Shown here piece after piece: positions 7,248-15,552 of a stretch of DNA of 64,000 nt. Every line of letters starts with the position of its first letter. The first letter of the stretch is position 1. The position numbers and the translations under genes were made by a program. The stretch comes from DASUPK01 sp963782345 (GTDB lineage Bacteria; Actinomycetota; Thermoleophilia; Solirubrobacterales; 70-9): the NCBI GenBank assembly GCA_963782345.1, contig CAWAJF010000003.1, forward strand, positions 186,001 to 250,000, given 5' to 3'. The notes under the pieces were generated by a model. It worked only from the letters and a program-made list of their open reading frames with translations. It did no database searches and was not told where the DNA came from.

Positions 7248-8546
7248 CTACGGCCGCGCGACGGGGAGCGGCAGCTCCTCGCCGGCTTCCGGCGTGACCA
7301 GGATCGCCCCCTCGCCCGAGGCGTAGGCGTCCTCGCCGTGCTGGATCACGTCCATGCCCAGCGCCTCCTCCTGCTCGGTCGCCCGGAGCGGCATCACCAG
7401 GCCGATCGCCTTCAGCAGGATGAACGTCGCGGTGAAGGCGTAGGCCGGAGCCGCGATCGCGGCCAGGGCCTGCCAGCCGAGCTGGCCGGCGTCGCCGTAG
7501 AACAGCCCGTTCGAGGCGCCGTTCCAGGAGAGCTGGGCGAAGAACCCGATGAAGAGGATTCCGGTGAAGCCCGCGATCCCATGGGCGGCGAGCACGTCGA
7601 GCGTCTCGTCGACCCGGGTCCGCGGCCGCAGCACGATCACCGCGTAGCTCGGCAGCGCCGCGAGGCCGCCCAGGACGATCGCCCAGCCCGGGCTGATGTA
7701 TCCGCCGGCCGGGGTGATCCCGACGCAGCCGACGATGATCGCCGTCGCGGCACCGATCGCAGTGACGCGGCGGCCGCGGATCAGATCCAGGGCGAACCAG
7801 ACGATCAGCGTGGCGGCGGGGGCGAGGAGGGTGTTGGTGAACGCGAGCACGCTGTTGGCACCGGTGTTGAAGCCGCTGCCGCCGTTGAAGCCGAACCAGC
7901 CGAACCACAGCAGGCCCGCGCCGAGCAGCACGTAGGCGGCGTTGTGCGGCAGCAGGGCCTGGCGCCCGTAGTCCTTGCGGGCGCCCACGACCAGCGCGGC
8001 CGCCAGCGCCGAGAACCCCGATCCCATCTCGACGGGCACGCCGCCGGCGAAGTCGAGCATCCCGTGGGAGTGCAGCCAGCCGTCCCCGAACGACCAGTGG
8101 GCGAGGACCGAGTAGACGAGCACCGACCAGAGGGCCGCGAAGACCATGAACGCGCCGAAGCGCATCCGCTCCACGACCGCCCCGGAGACGAGGGCGACCG
8201 TGATGATGCAGAAGGTCGCCTGGAAGGCCCAGAAGAGGAGATGCGGGATCGTGGTGCCGTCCCGCGGCAGGAAGGTGACGTCGTGGAGGCCCACGTAGTG
8301 GAGCCCGCCGACCAGGGCGCCGTCGCCGTCGAAGGCGAGCGAGTAGCCGATCAGCGCCCACATGATCGCCGCGATCGCGATCGCGGCGATGCACATCATG
8401 AACGTGTTCAGGGTGTTCTTCGACCGGACCAGGCCGGCGTAGAAGAGCCCCAGGGCGGGCGTCATCATCAGGACGAGCGCCGTCGCGATCAGCATCCAGG
8501 CGGTATCCCCGGTGTCGATCTGGGCCGCGGCGATCACCGGTGTCAT
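7248..8546 (-). CDS. amt: Ammonium transporter
   Basis: The 432-residue membrane protein of the Amt/Mep/Rh family takes up ammonium. It begins MTPVIAAAQIDTGDTAWML and has about eleven helices. Diagnostic segments include LGLFYAGLVRSKNTLNTFM, FAGGVPVEMGSGFSAL and SHGMLDFAGG, with the pore region LLWFGWFGFNGGSGFNTG and THGI-like AAHGIAGFTGILF. The ATG overlaps the glnK stop as ATGA, so the longer open frame upstream is not used. The C-terminus has the QEEALGMDVIQHGEDAY motif typical of bacterial Amt proteins regulated by PII. The order glnK then amt matches proteobacteria; many actinomycetes have amt first. Confidence 0.95.
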   Translation of the reverse strand: MTPVIAAAQIDTGDTAWMLIATALVLMMTPALGLFYAGLVRSKNTLNTFMMCIAAIAIAAIMWALIGYSLAFDGDGALVGGLHYVGLHDVTFLPRDGTTIPHLLFWAFQATFCIITVALVSGAVVERMRFGAFMVFAALWSVLVYSVLAHWSFGDGWLHSHGMLDFAGGVPVEMGSGFSALAAALVVGARKDYGRQALLPHNAAYVLLGAGLLWFGWFGFNGGSGFNTGANSVLAFTNTLLAPAATLIVWFALDLIRGRRVTAIGAATAIIVGCVGITPAGGYISPGWAIVLGGLAALPSYAVIVLRPRTRVDETLDVLAAHGIAGFTGILFIGFFAQLSWNGASNGLFYGDAGQLGWQALAAIAAPAYAFTATFILLKAIGLVMPLRATEQEEALGMDVIQHGEDAYASGEGAILVTPEAGEELPLPVARP

Positions 8547-8899
8547 TCGCCGTCCACCGGAGTGACCGCCGCGTTGTCTGACTCGCCCGTGCGGATCCGG
8601 ACCGCCCGCTCGAGCGGCAGCACGAAGATCTTGCCGTCGCCGACCTCGCCGGTCCGCGCGCCCTCGCTGAGGGCGGTGACGGTCGGGTCCACGAACGGGT
8701 CGGTGACCGCGATCTCGAACCGGACCTTCTCGGCGAGTTCCATCTTCACGGTGGTGCCGCGGTAGGTCTCGACATGGTCGAGCTCCCCGCCGTGTCCCTG
8801 GACGCGGCTCATCGAGACGCCCTTGACGTCGGCGCGATAGAGCGCCTCCAGCACGTCGTTGGCCTTCTCCGGCCGCACGATGGCGATCACCAGCTTCAC
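8543..8899 (-). CDS. glnK: PII nitrogen regulatory protein
   Basis: The 118-residue protein senses ATP/ADP and 2-oxoglutarate and gates the ammonium transporter encoded just downstream. It has the PII start (KLVIAIVRPEKANDVLEAL), the B-loop signature TGEVGDGKIFVLPLE and the basic VRIRTGE. In the T-loop the residue matching E. coli Tyr46 is present (VETYRG), but the next modified position, Tyr51, is Val (GTTVKM). Regulation by uridylylation or adenylylation at Tyr51 is therefore not possible; control is probably by ligand binding alone. A GTG start at 8899 follows a GAGAGAGGG site. The stop overlaps amt by four bases. Confidence 0.95.
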   Translation of the reverse strand: MKLVIAIVRPEKANDVLEALYRADVKGVSMSRVQGHGGELDHVETYRGTTVKMELAEKVRFEIAVTDPFVDPTVTALSEGARTGEVGDGKIFVLPLERAVRIRTGESDNAAVTPVDGE

Positions 8900-8979
8900 G
8901 AAGCCCTCTCTCTCGCACGAAACGCGCAGCGCCAGCCGCTGCAGGATCCGACGCTATCCGCGGTGGCCGACGGAACGAC

Positions 8980-10281
8980 TCAGCAGGCGCCCGGGCGATC
9001 GATCGACAGGCGGACTGTCGAGTCGGGGCGGACCACGGTGTTCGGCCCGGGCGCTGTCGCGCAGACGACCCAGTCGGAGGGCACGATCACGCCGAAGAGG
9101 CCGCCGCCCTCCTCGCTGGAGCGAAGCCCGAGGTCGTCGAGGCGCCGCTCGGCCACGTCCAGCGGCTGACCTGTCAGGGATGGCACCGTGACTCCGTTCG
9201 GGATCTCGGTCCTGCCCGAGTCCGAGAGCCTCGGGACCTCGATCAGGGCGGCGGCGCCGAGGCTGGCGAGCAGCAGGATCGCGAGGATGGCGATCAGGCG
9301 GCGCCGGCGGCGCGGGCGGGGGAGAGGGTCGGTCGGCGGCAACGACGGATCCCGGGAGAGGCGGACGGTCTCCGGCAGCGGCGCGGCCTCTCCGGCGCCG
9401 ACCACGTGCTCGGGCTCCGTGACAGCCTCACCGCGGGTGGCTGCGACGGCAGCCCGGCCGAGGTCACCGGCGGATGGGAACCGCTCCACGGGGTCCTTCG
9501 CCATCGCGCGGCGAATCACGGGATCGAGCACGCTCGCGCCGCTGCCTGCGGCCGACGGGGGCGCCTCGTGGACGTGGGCCCACATCTTGGCCGAGCTCTC
9601 GCGCTCGGCGAACGGGACGCGCCCGGTAATGGCGTGGAAGAGGACACAGCCGAGGGCGTAGACGTCGGTGCGGGCATCGACCCGCCGCCCCTCGATCTGC
9701 TCGGGCGCCATGTAGTCGACGGTCCCGATGACCTCGCCGGTCATGGTCAGGCCGGTCGTCGAGGCGATCGCCTTGGCGAGCCCGAAGTCGGTCAGATATG
9801 CATCGCCTTCATCGCCGACGATCACGTTGTGCGGCTTGACGTCGCGGTGCACCAGTCCGGCGGCGTGAACCGCGTCCAGGCCGTCGGCGACCTGAGCGAT
9901 CAGGCGTGCGGCGTCCTCCGGAGGGAGGGGCCCATCCGCCTCGACCATCCGACCGAGATCCCGGCCGGCCACGTAGCGCATGGAGACGTAGAGGAGCCCG
10001 TCGGTCTCCCCTGCGCCGAAGACGGTGACGACGCGCGGATCCTCCACGGCGGCCGCGGTCCGTGACTCTGAGCGAAACCGCGCGCGGAAGCTCTCGTCCC
10101 CCGCCAGGTCTGCCCGGATCACCTTGAGTGCCACCTGGCGGTCGAGCCGCAGCTCCGTCGCGAGATACACGATCCCCATCCCGCCGCGGCCGAGGGTCCG
10201 CTCGACCCTGAAGCCGCCGAACTCCGAGCCCGCGGAGAGCTGATCGGCGCCGCCGCGGGTGATCGCTTCCTCGCGTGCCAT
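8980..10281 (-). CDS. Membrane Ser/Thr protein kinase with one PASTA domain
   Basis: The 433-residue protein has an N-terminal Hanks-type kinase domain with GRGGMG at 31-36, ATP-binding Lys 53, HRDVKPHN at 145-152, DFG at 165-167 and MAPEQ. The activation loop is Thr-rich (TTGLTMTGEVIGTVDYMAPE). A Pro/Arg-rich juxtamembrane segment leads to one membrane helix, about 329-348 (LIAILAILLLASLGAAALIE). The extracellular part is a single PASTA domain (VTVPSLTGQPLDVAERRL to the end). PASTA kinases bind cell-wall fragments and regulate growth and division; most PknB homologues have several PASTA repeats, so one is few. No phosphatase or FHA gene is adjacent. Confidence 0.93.
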   Translation of the reverse strand: MAREEAITRGGADQLSAGSEFGGFRVERTLGRGGMGIVYLATELRLDRQVALKVIRADLAGDESFRARFRSESRTAAAVEDPRVVTVFGAGETDGLLYVSMRYVAGRDLGRMVEADGPLPPEDAARLIAQVADGLDAVHAAGLVHRDVKPHNVIVGDEGDAYLTDFGLAKAIASTTGLTMTGEVIGTVDYMAPEQIEGRRVDARTDVYALGCVLFHAITGRVPFAERESSAKMWAHVHEAPPSAAGSGASVLDPVIRRAMAKDPVERFPSAGDLGRAAVAATRGEAVTEPEHVVGAGEAAPLPETVRLSRDPSLPPTDPLPRPRRRRRLIAILAILLLASLGAAALIEVPRLSDSGRTEIPNGVTVPSLTGQPLDVAERRLDDLGLRSSEEGGGLFGVIVPSDWVVCATAPGPNTVVRPDSTVRLSIDRPGAC

Positions 10282-10325
10282 CGGCTCCAGTATGGCCCGC
10301 GAATCGGGGTCTTTAGTCTCAGCGC

Positions 10326-10841
10326 ATGACCAATTCCATGACTAGCGATGAACTGAAGGAAATGCAGCGGCCGATCAAGGACCGCTACGACGAGCAGCCC
10401 GAGGCTGCGCGGATCACGCTCGCGGCGGACGGGTCGCTGGAGGACGACATCGCCTGCTCGGTGCAGACCGGCCAGGCCCTGGTCAAGGCGGGGCTTCACC
10501 CGGGCACAGGCGGGGACGGCACGCTGGCCTGCTCCGGCGACATGCTCCTGCAGGCGCTGGTCGCCTGCGCCGGGGTGACCATGCGCTCCGTCGCGACCTC
10601 CATCGGCCTGGAAGTGACCGGCGCCGTCCACGCCGAGGGCGACCTGGACTGGCGCGGGACCCTCGCGGTCGACAAGGAGGCGCCGGTGGGCTTCACGGAC
10701 ATCCGATTGCGCTTCGAGCTGGAGAGCACAGCGAGCGAGGAGGAGCTCGAGACCCTCCGGCGCCTCACCGAGCGCTACTGCGTCGTCTTCCAGACCCTGG
10801 CCGCGAGCCCGAACCTCTCGGTCTCGATGAACCGGAGCTGA
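10326..10841 (+). CDS. OsmC-family peroxide/thiol protein
   Basis: The 171-residue protein has the OsmC fold: a central long helix with DMLLQALVACAGVTMRSVA, holding one of the reactive Cys, and a C-terminal YCVVFQTLAASPNLSVSM segment with a second. OsmC/Ohr proteins use two Cys to reduce organic hydroperoxides. Spacing here is closer to the broader OsmC branch than to Ohr, so peroxidase activity is likely but not certain. TAGTCT at 10314-10319 lies 6 nt before the ATG, suggesting leaderless mRNA; a second ATG at 10338 is an alternative. The stop overlaps the next start by one base. Confidence 0.85.
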   Translation: MTNSMTSDELKEMQRPIKDRYDEQPEAARITLAADGSLEDDIACSVQTGQALVKAGLHPGTGGDGTLACSGDMLLQALVACAGVTMRSVATSIGLEVTGAVHAEGDLDWRGTLAVDKEAPVGFTDIRLRFELESTASEEELETLRRLTERYCVVFQTLAASPNLSVSMNRS

Positions 10842-11227
10842 TGGCTGCAGAGGTGAGCGAGACCGACGTCCGCGCGTTCTCGCTGCTCTCCGCGGCGGGC
10901 CGGATCGCGATCGGGCTCGGAATGCTGCTGGCGCCGGAGCCGGCGCTGCGTGTGCTCGGCTTCTCAGACGTGAACGCGGCAACGGTGGCGGTGGCTCGCA
11001 TCGCCGGCGTCCGGGACCTCGTGCTCGGGGGCGCCACCCTGGCGGCGCTCGATCGCCCGGACCGGCTGCGAACGGCGACGATCGGAAACGCAACGGCGGA
11101 CGCCGGCGACTCGCTCGCCTTCTGCATGGCGATCCGGGCGGGGGAGCGCACGGCCGGCCTGCGCGGGGTGGCGACGGCTCTGCCCGCCACCTTGGCCGGC
11201 CTCTGGGTGGCTTGGCGCCTGAGCTGA
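10841..11227 (+). CDS. Small membrane protein (DUF4267-like)
   Basis: The 128-residue protein has several moderately hydrophobic helices, about residues 18-40 (AAGRIAIGLGMLLAPEPALR), 46-70 (ATVAVARIAGVRDLVLGGAT), 80-100 and 108-127. It resembles the DUF4267 type of small integral membrane proteins, for which no activity is known. It is coupled to the OsmC gene (TGATG) and its end overlaps the longest version of the alkyltransferase-like gene, so the three may form a stress operon; that is inference. Confidence 0.65.
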   Translation: MAAEVSETDVRAFSLLSAAGRIAIGLGMLLAPEPALRVLGFSDVNAATVAVARIAGVRDLVLGGATLAALDRPDRLRTATIGNATADAGDSLAFCMAIRAGERTAGLRGVATALPATLAGLWVAWRLS

Positions 11228-11508
11228 GCTCCGATCGCGTGAGGCTGGTCCTCGATCGCATCCGGCGAGTGCCGCCCGGCTTCGTCACCACCTACGGCGA
11301 TCTCTGTCCCGAGGCACCGCGCCTCGCCGGCTACGTCCTGTCCGCCTGCGACGACCCCGGCGTGCCCTGGCAGCGGATCGTCAGGGCCGACGGCTCGCTG
11401 GCCAAGGGCGAGCACCAGCGTCGCCTGCTCCAGGCCGAGGGCGTGCCCTTTCGGGGGAGGCGGGTGGACATGGATGCCGCCTGGGTCCCGGTCGACGCCG
11501 ATCACTAG
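11212..11508 (+). CDS. Alkyltransferase-like (ATL) DNA-binding protein
   Basis: The product matches the C-terminal DNA-binding domain of O6-alkylguanine alkyltransferases: RIRRVPPGFVTTYGDL, GYVLSACDDPGVPWQRIV, and the Arg finger in RRLLQAEGV. The reactive Cys of the PCHR motif is replaced by Trp (PWQRIV). Such ATL proteins bind alkylated guanine without transferring the alkyl group and hand the lesion to nucleotide excision repair. A TTG at 11212 gives 98 residues and overlaps the upstream gene; a GTG at 11239 after that gene's stop is equally possible. No methylation-repair gene is next to it. Confidence 0.85.
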   Translation: MAPELSSDRVRLVLDRIRRVPPGFVTTYGDLCPEAPRLAGYVLSACDDPGVPWQRIVRADGSLAKGEHQRRLLQAEGVPFRGRRVDMDAAWVPVDADH

Positions 11509-11553
11509 CAGGAGGCACCACGGCCGCCGGGAAGTCCAACCCGGAGCCGAACG

Positions 11554-12534
11554 ATGGTCATCGACTGCGCCCACTACAAGGACGGCGCGCGCCAGCACGA
11601 GGACGCGCTGACACCTGAGCAGGCCGCCGAGCGCGCGGCCGGCGCGGGCGAGGGCGAGTTCGTCTGGATCGGGATCCACGAGCCCGAGCCCGGCGACATG
11701 GAGCGGCTCGCGAAGCTCTTCGGGCTTCACGAGCTCGCCGTCGAGGACGCGCAGATGGCCCACCAGCGGCCCAAGATCGAGGACTACGACGACGACTTCT
11801 TCATCGTCCTGCGAACCGGTCACTACGACGAGGAGCGCGAGGAGGTCCAATTCGGGGAGATCCACATCTTCGCGGGTCGCAACTACGTGATCACCGTCCG
11901 GCACGGCCCAGGCAGTGAGCTGGCCTCCGCCCGCCAGCGGTTGGAAGCGCGACCGGACCTCCTCAAGCTCGGCGCCGCCTCCGCCGTCTGGGCGATCCTC
12001 GACAAGGTCGTCGACGACTACCTGCCCGTGGTCGACTCGATCGAGGACGACATCGAGGAGGTCGAGAAGGACGTCTTCGACGACGACATCCCGGCGCCGA
12101 CCGCGCGGATCTACCACCTGAAGCGCGAGGTGATCGAGTTCCATCGGGCCGTCTGGCCGCTGCTCGGCGCGCTGAGCGCTCTCGAGCAGGGCGGCTACGA
12201 GCGAATCCCCGACCAGCTGCGGAGCTTCTTCAGGGACGTTGCCGATCACGCCCGCCGGGTCGACGAGCAGGTGACCGCTCAGCGCGAGCTCCTCACCAGC
12301 GTCCTGGAGGCGAACCTGGCACTGATCAGCGTCAGCCAGAACGAGGTGGTGAAGAAGATCTCGGCGATCGCCGGGATCATCGCCGTGCCGACGTTCATCG
12401 CCTCCGTATACGGGATGAACTTCGACCACATGCCGGAGCTCCACTGGCGACTCGGCTACCCGGCGGCGGTCCTGCTGATGGCGCTCTGCGTCGCGGTCCT
12501 GGTCTCGTTCTTCAGGAGGATCGACTGGCTTTGA
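11554..12534 (+). CDS. corA: CorA-type magnesium/cobalt transporter
   Basis: The 326-residue protein has the CorA layout: a cytoplasmic alpha/beta domain, a long stalk helix (residues 140-260), and two C-terminal helices. The GMN selectivity motif follows the first helix (IASVYGMNFDHMPE), and the second helix ends in FFRRIDWL. CorA pentamers import Mg2+ and are gated by cytoplasmic Mg2+. The gene stands alone; the 45 bp upstream are too short for a magnesium riboswitch. A 31-bp dispersed repeat begins at its stop codon. Confidence 0.93.
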   Translation: MVIDCAHYKDGARQHEDALTPEQAAERAAGAGEGEFVWIGIHEPEPGDMERLAKLFGLHELAVEDAQMAHQRPKIEDYDDDFFIVLRTGHYDEEREEVQFGEIHIFAGRNYVITVRHGPGSELASARQRLEARPDLLKLGAASAVWAILDKVVDDYLPVVDSIEDDIEEVEKDVFDDDIPAPTARIYHLKREVIEFHRAVWPLLGALSALEQGGYERIPDQLRSFFRDVADHARRVDEQVTAQRELLTSVLEANLALISVSQNEVVKKISAIAGIIAVPTFIASVYGMNFDHMPELHWRLGYPAAVLLMALCVAVLVSFFRRIDWL

Positions 12535-12562
12535 TGCGAGGGTGCGCGACAGCGCAACCCGT
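12532..12562. repeat. Dispersed 31-bp repeat C, copy 1
   Basis: TGATGCGAGGGTGCGCGACA plus GCGCAACCCGT, identical to 48792-48822. It contains an imperfect hairpin (GGGT-GCGC / GCGC-AACCC). In this copy the first bases are the corA stop codon, and the -10 of the next gene (TAATGT, 12562-12567) starts at its end. Confidence 0.75.
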
Positions 12563-12573
12563 AATGTGAAGCG

Positions 12574-13467
12574 ATGCTGGTCGCTCATGTCGGTGGTCCG
12601 GTCTTCGACCCCCTCCAGGTCGCCGCGCTCACCGTGGCCGCGACCGCCTATTCGTTCCGCCTGCTGACGCTCTCGCGGGAGGGCAGACCCGTGCCGGCCT
12701 GGCGGATCGCGTGCTTCGCCTCCGGTCTGGCGCTGATCGCCGCAGCCTTCATCTCGCCGCTCGGGCGCCTCGACGACGAGCTCGTCTTCGTCCACATGAT
12801 CCAGCACCTCCTGATGGGGGATCTCGGCGCGCTCCTGATCGTCCTCGGCCTGACGGGCCCGCTGCTCCAGCCGCTGCTGGCGAACCGCTGGCTCGGCTGG
12901 CTGCGCCACCTCGCCCATCCTCTGGTCGCGCTGCCGCTCTGGGCCATCGACCTCTACATCTGGCATGTCCCGGTCCTCTACCAGGCGGCGGCCGAGCACG
13001 ACTCGCTGCACGCCCTGCAGCACACCTGCTTCATCGGCTTCGGTGTCCTGATGTGGATGCCGCTCGTGGGGCCGCTGCCCCAGCCGAGGTGGTTCGGGAT
13101 TCCGGCCAGGATCGGCTACCTGATCGGCGTCCGCTTCGTCGCCATCGTGCTCGGCAACGTCTTCATGTGGTCGAACTCGGTCTTCTATCCGCACTACGCG
13201 GCCGGCGAAGCGAAATGGCACATCGCCGCGATCACCGATCAGAGCCTCGCGGGCGTGATCATGATGGTCGAGGGCGGGTTCGTCACCCTCGGAGTGTTGT
13301 CCTGGCTCTTCCTCGAGTGGGCCAAGCAGGACACCGAGCGCCAGCGCCTCATGGATCTCGCCGACGCGGAGGGCTTCGCCCTGAGCGATGCCCGCGCCGC
13401 CCGCGCCGCGGCCGCCGGCCAGGGCGCCAGGCTGGAGAAGCGGATCAAGACCGAGGGATCGAGCTGA
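12574..13467 (+). CDS. CtaG-family (caa3-type) cytochrome c oxidase assembly membrane protein
   Basis: The 297-residue membrane protein has about seven helices and the His-containing motifs of the caa3_CtaG family: DELVFVHMIQHLLMGDLGAL, DLYIWHVPVLYQAA and ALQHTCFIGFGVLMW. The family is linked to maturation of terminal oxidases, probably in copper handling. No oxidase subunit gene is adjacent, so the partner is elsewhere. TAATGT ends 6 nt before the ATG, fitting leaderless transcription. The C-terminus is a charged Ala/Arg-rich cytoplasmic tail. The last 23 bp overlap the small convergent gene at 13445-13618. Confidence 0.88.
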   Translation: MLVAHVGGPVFDPLQVAALTVAATAYSFRLLTLSREGRPVPAWRIACFASGLALIAAAFISPLGRLDDELVFVHMIQHLLMGDLGALLIVLGLTGPLLQPLLANRWLGWLRHLAHPLVALPLWAIDLYIWHVPVLYQAAAEHDSLHALQHTCFIGFGVLMWMPLVGPLPQPRWFGIPARIGYLIGVRFVAIVLGNVFMWSNSVFYPHYAAGEAKWHIAAITDQSLAGVIMMVEGGFVTLGVLSWLFLEWAKQDTERQRLMDLADAEGFALSDARAARAAAAGQGARLEKRIKTEGSS

Positions 13468-13618
13468 GCCGCCGCCAGGCTCGCCGGGCGCCGTAGAGGC
13501 CGAGAGCCGCGAGCGAGAGGCCGAGGTCGATCGAGAAGGAGATGAGGCGCCCCGGCGCGCCCGTGTAGAACCAGGCACCGAGTCGCTCGCGTCGCGTGGT
13601 GTCTAAGGTCTCCCTCAT
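13445..13618 (-). CDS. Small one-helix membrane protein, divergent to tig
   Basis: A 57-residue frame starting MRETLDTTRRERLGAWFYTG lies on the minus strand in what would otherwise be an empty interval. It has a basic N-terminus, the LGAWFYTGAPGRL segment, a hydrophobic stretch (ISFSIDLGLSLAALGLYGAR) and a basic tail. The hydrophobic profile and the fact that it fills the gap argue that it is real. Its start overlaps the tig start on the other strand, so the two could not be initiated freely at the same time. Function unknown. Confidence 0.5.
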   Translation of the reverse strand: MRETLDTTRRERLGAWFYTGAPGRLISFSIDLGLSLAALGLYGARRAWRRLSSIPRS

Positions 13619-15005
13619 GGAGACGACCGTAAAGGAGCTACCCGACTCGCGGGTCCGCGTCGACGTCGACGTCGATCCCAAGGACGTCGAGGGGAGCATC
13701 ACGAAGACCGCCCGCCAGCTCGGGCAGGACATGAAGATGCCCGGCTTCCGCAAGGGCAAGGTGCCTCCCGAGATGGTGGTCCAGCGCCTCGGCCGAGAGG
13801 CCGTCCTCACGCAGGCGCTCGAGGCCTCGCTCGGCGACTGGTACGAGCGGGCGATGCTCACCTCCGGGGTCAATCCGGTCGGCGACCCGAAGCTCGACCT
13901 CTCGGACCTGCCCGACGAGGGCAAGCCGCTGCGCTTCTCGATCGAGGTCGCCGTCCGCCCGGGCGCCGAGCTCGGCGAGTACAAGGGCCTCGAGGTCGGC
14001 CGCGAGGAGCCGGAGGTCCCCGAGGAGGCCGTGGAAGGGGAGCTGGCCAGGCTGCAGGAGGGCTTCGCCCGCCTCAACCCCGTCGAGCGCGAGGCGAAGG
14101 AGGGCGACGTCGTCCTGATCGACTACGAGGGCAAGATCGACGGCGAGCCGTTCGAGGGTGGCTCCGCCAAGGACTATCTGCTCGAGCTGGGGGAGGGGCG
14201 CGTGCTGCCCGAGCTGGAGAAGGCCCTCGTCGGCGCCAGTCCCGGCGACGAGCGCGAGGCGACCGTGCCGTTCCCGGACGACTACCCCGCCGAGGAGGTC
14301 GCCGGCAAGGCCGCCGAGTTCGACGTCACCGTCAAGGAGGTTCGCGAGAAGGAGCTTCCCGAGCTCGACGACGACTTCGCCGCGGAGGCATCCGAGTTCG
14401 AGACGCTGGCCGAGCTCCGCGACCACATCTCCGGGCAGGTCCGCGAGATCCTCGAGGGCCAGATCGCCGAGCGCTTCCGCCAGGCCGCGCTGGACGCCGC
14501 CGTCGCCAACGCCAAGGTCGAGCTGCCGGAGCCGGTGGTCGATGCGAGAGCCGCCGAGATGTGGCGCCGCGTCGAGCGCCAGCTGCGCCAGCAGGGCATG
14601 GAGCCCGACGCCTACCTTCAGATGCAGGGGAAAACGCGGGACGAGATGGTCGAGCAGGCGCGTCCCGACGCCGAACAGGCACTGCGGCGCGAGGCCGTCC
14701 TGGAGGCGGTCGCCAAGGCGGAGGGCGTCGAGATCAGCGAGGAGGACATGCTCGAGGCGCTCCAGGTCCCGCCGGGCCACGAGGACCACGGACATCCCGA
14801 GCCGGCCGATGCCCTGAAGGACATCCGAGAGTCGGGCCGCGAGGAGCTCCTCAAGGAGGACCTGCGGATGCGCCGTGCCCTCGAGCTGATCGCCGAGGAG
14901 GCGAAGCCGATCCCGCTGGAGCAGGCGAAGGCGCGCGAGGAGATCTGGACCCCCGAGTCGGAACAGGAGGAGAAGGGCGAGCTCTGGACGCCCGGCTCCG
15001 ACTAG
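13617..15005 (+). CDS. tig: Trigger factor, ribosome-associated chaperone and prolyl isomerase
   Basis: The 462-residue protein has the N-terminal ribosome-binding domain (ETTVKELPDSRVRVDVDV, with the GFRKGKVP signature). The FKBP-type isomerase domain follows, about residues 155-245 (GDVVLIDYEGKIDGEPFEGG), then the C-terminal helical chaperone arms. The ATG at 13617 fits the family start better than the GTG at 13596. TAAGGT at 13604-13609 ends 7 nt before it, suggesting a leaderless message. The acidic C-terminal tail contains two similar repeats (EEIWTPESE and KGELWTPGSD). tig is followed, after inserted genes, by clpP and clpX, the usual quality-control order. Confidence 0.95.
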   Translation: METTVKELPDSRVRVDVDVDPKDVEGSITKTARQLGQDMKMPGFRKGKVPPEMVVQRLGREAVLTQALEASLGDWYERAMLTSGVNPVGDPKLDLSDLPDEGKPLRFSIEVAVRPGAELGEYKGLEVGREEPEVPEEAVEGELARLQEGFARLNPVEREAKEGDVVLIDYEGKIDGEPFEGGSAKDYLLELGEGRVLPELEKALVGASPGDEREATVPFPDDYPAEEVAGKAAEFDVTVKEVREKELPELDDDFAAEASEFETLAELRDHISGQVREILEGQIAERFRQAALDAAVANAKVELPEPVVDARAAEMWRRVERQLRQQGMEPDAYLQMQGKTRDEMVEQARPDAEQALRREAVLEAVAKAEGVEISEEDMLEALQVPPGHEDHGHPEPADALKDIRESGREELLKEDLRMRRALELIAEEAKPIPLEQAKAREEIWTPESEQEEKGELWTPGSD

Positions 15006-15033
15006 GGCGCCGGACCGGTGGCGAGATCGGTCC

Positions 15034-15525
15034 TCAGGCCACGGCTTCCTTCACGAGCGCGACGATCCTCGCCTCCTCGCCGGCGGTCAACTCATTGAGC
15101 GCGAAGGATGTTGGCCACATGGCGCCATCGTCGAGGTTTGCCTTGTCGCTGAAGCCGAGGGTCGCGTACCTCGACTTGAACTTCTGCGCGCTCTGGAAGA
15201 AGCAGACGACCTTGCCGTCCTTGGCATAGGCCGGCATCCCGTACCACGTTCTCGGCGTGAGATCGGGCGCGCTCGCCTTGACGATCGCATGGAGCCGCTC
15301 GGCCATGGCACGATCGGGTTTCGGCATCTCGGCGATCTTCGCGAGCACGTCCTCTTCCCCGTCCGCCCTGCCCTTCTTCCCGCGCGGGCTGCGGCGGGCC
15401 TCCGCCTTCAGCTCCTGGGCGCGCTCCTTCATCGCCGCTCGTTCCTCCTCCGTGAATCCGCTGGAACTCTTTTTGCTCGCGGCGGTGCTCTTGGTCGATC
15501 TCTGCTTGGTGCTATTCGGGCTCAT
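15034..15525 (-). CDS. DUF1801 (YdhG-like) protein
   Basis: The 163-residue protein has a Lys/Ser-rich N-terminal tail (residues 1-50, KKSSSGFTEEERAAMKERAQ) and a C-terminal DUF1801 domain: IVKASAPDLTPRTWYGMPAY, KVVCFFQSAQKFKSRYATLG, and FALNELTAGEEARIVALVKE. The fold is that of frataxin-like iron-binding proteins, but the function of this branch is not established. The ATG at 15525 is preferred to the longer frame because it lies between the operator and the coding region. It is divergent from a MarR gene and shares its operator region, so it is a likely target of that regulator. Confidence 0.85.
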   Translation of the reverse strand: MSPNSTKQRSTKSTAASKKSSSGFTEEERAAMKERAQELKAEARRSPRGKKGRADGEEDVLAKIAEMPKPDRAMAERLHAIVKASAPDLTPRTWYGMPAYAKDGKVVCFFQSAQKFKSRYATLGFSDKANLDDGAMWPTSFALNELTAGEEARIVALVKEAVA

Positions 15526-15552
15526 TGCTCGCTCCTGGGATCGTGTCGTCGA

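Noticed and set aside
6775..8394. Minus-strand frame overlapping the NTF2 gene and amt
   Set aside because: Out of frame with the ammonium transporter, Arg-rich and without family features.
11509..11553. Magnesium riboswitch before corA
   Set aside because: Only 45 bp are available and no stem structure is evident.
10765..13578. Very long minus-strand open frame (937 codons) opposite methylation-repair, corA and ctaG genes
   Set aside because: Low-complexity Arg/Asp/Glu/Gly/Val composition without domains. It mirrors the GC-rich third positions of the real genes on the plus strand.
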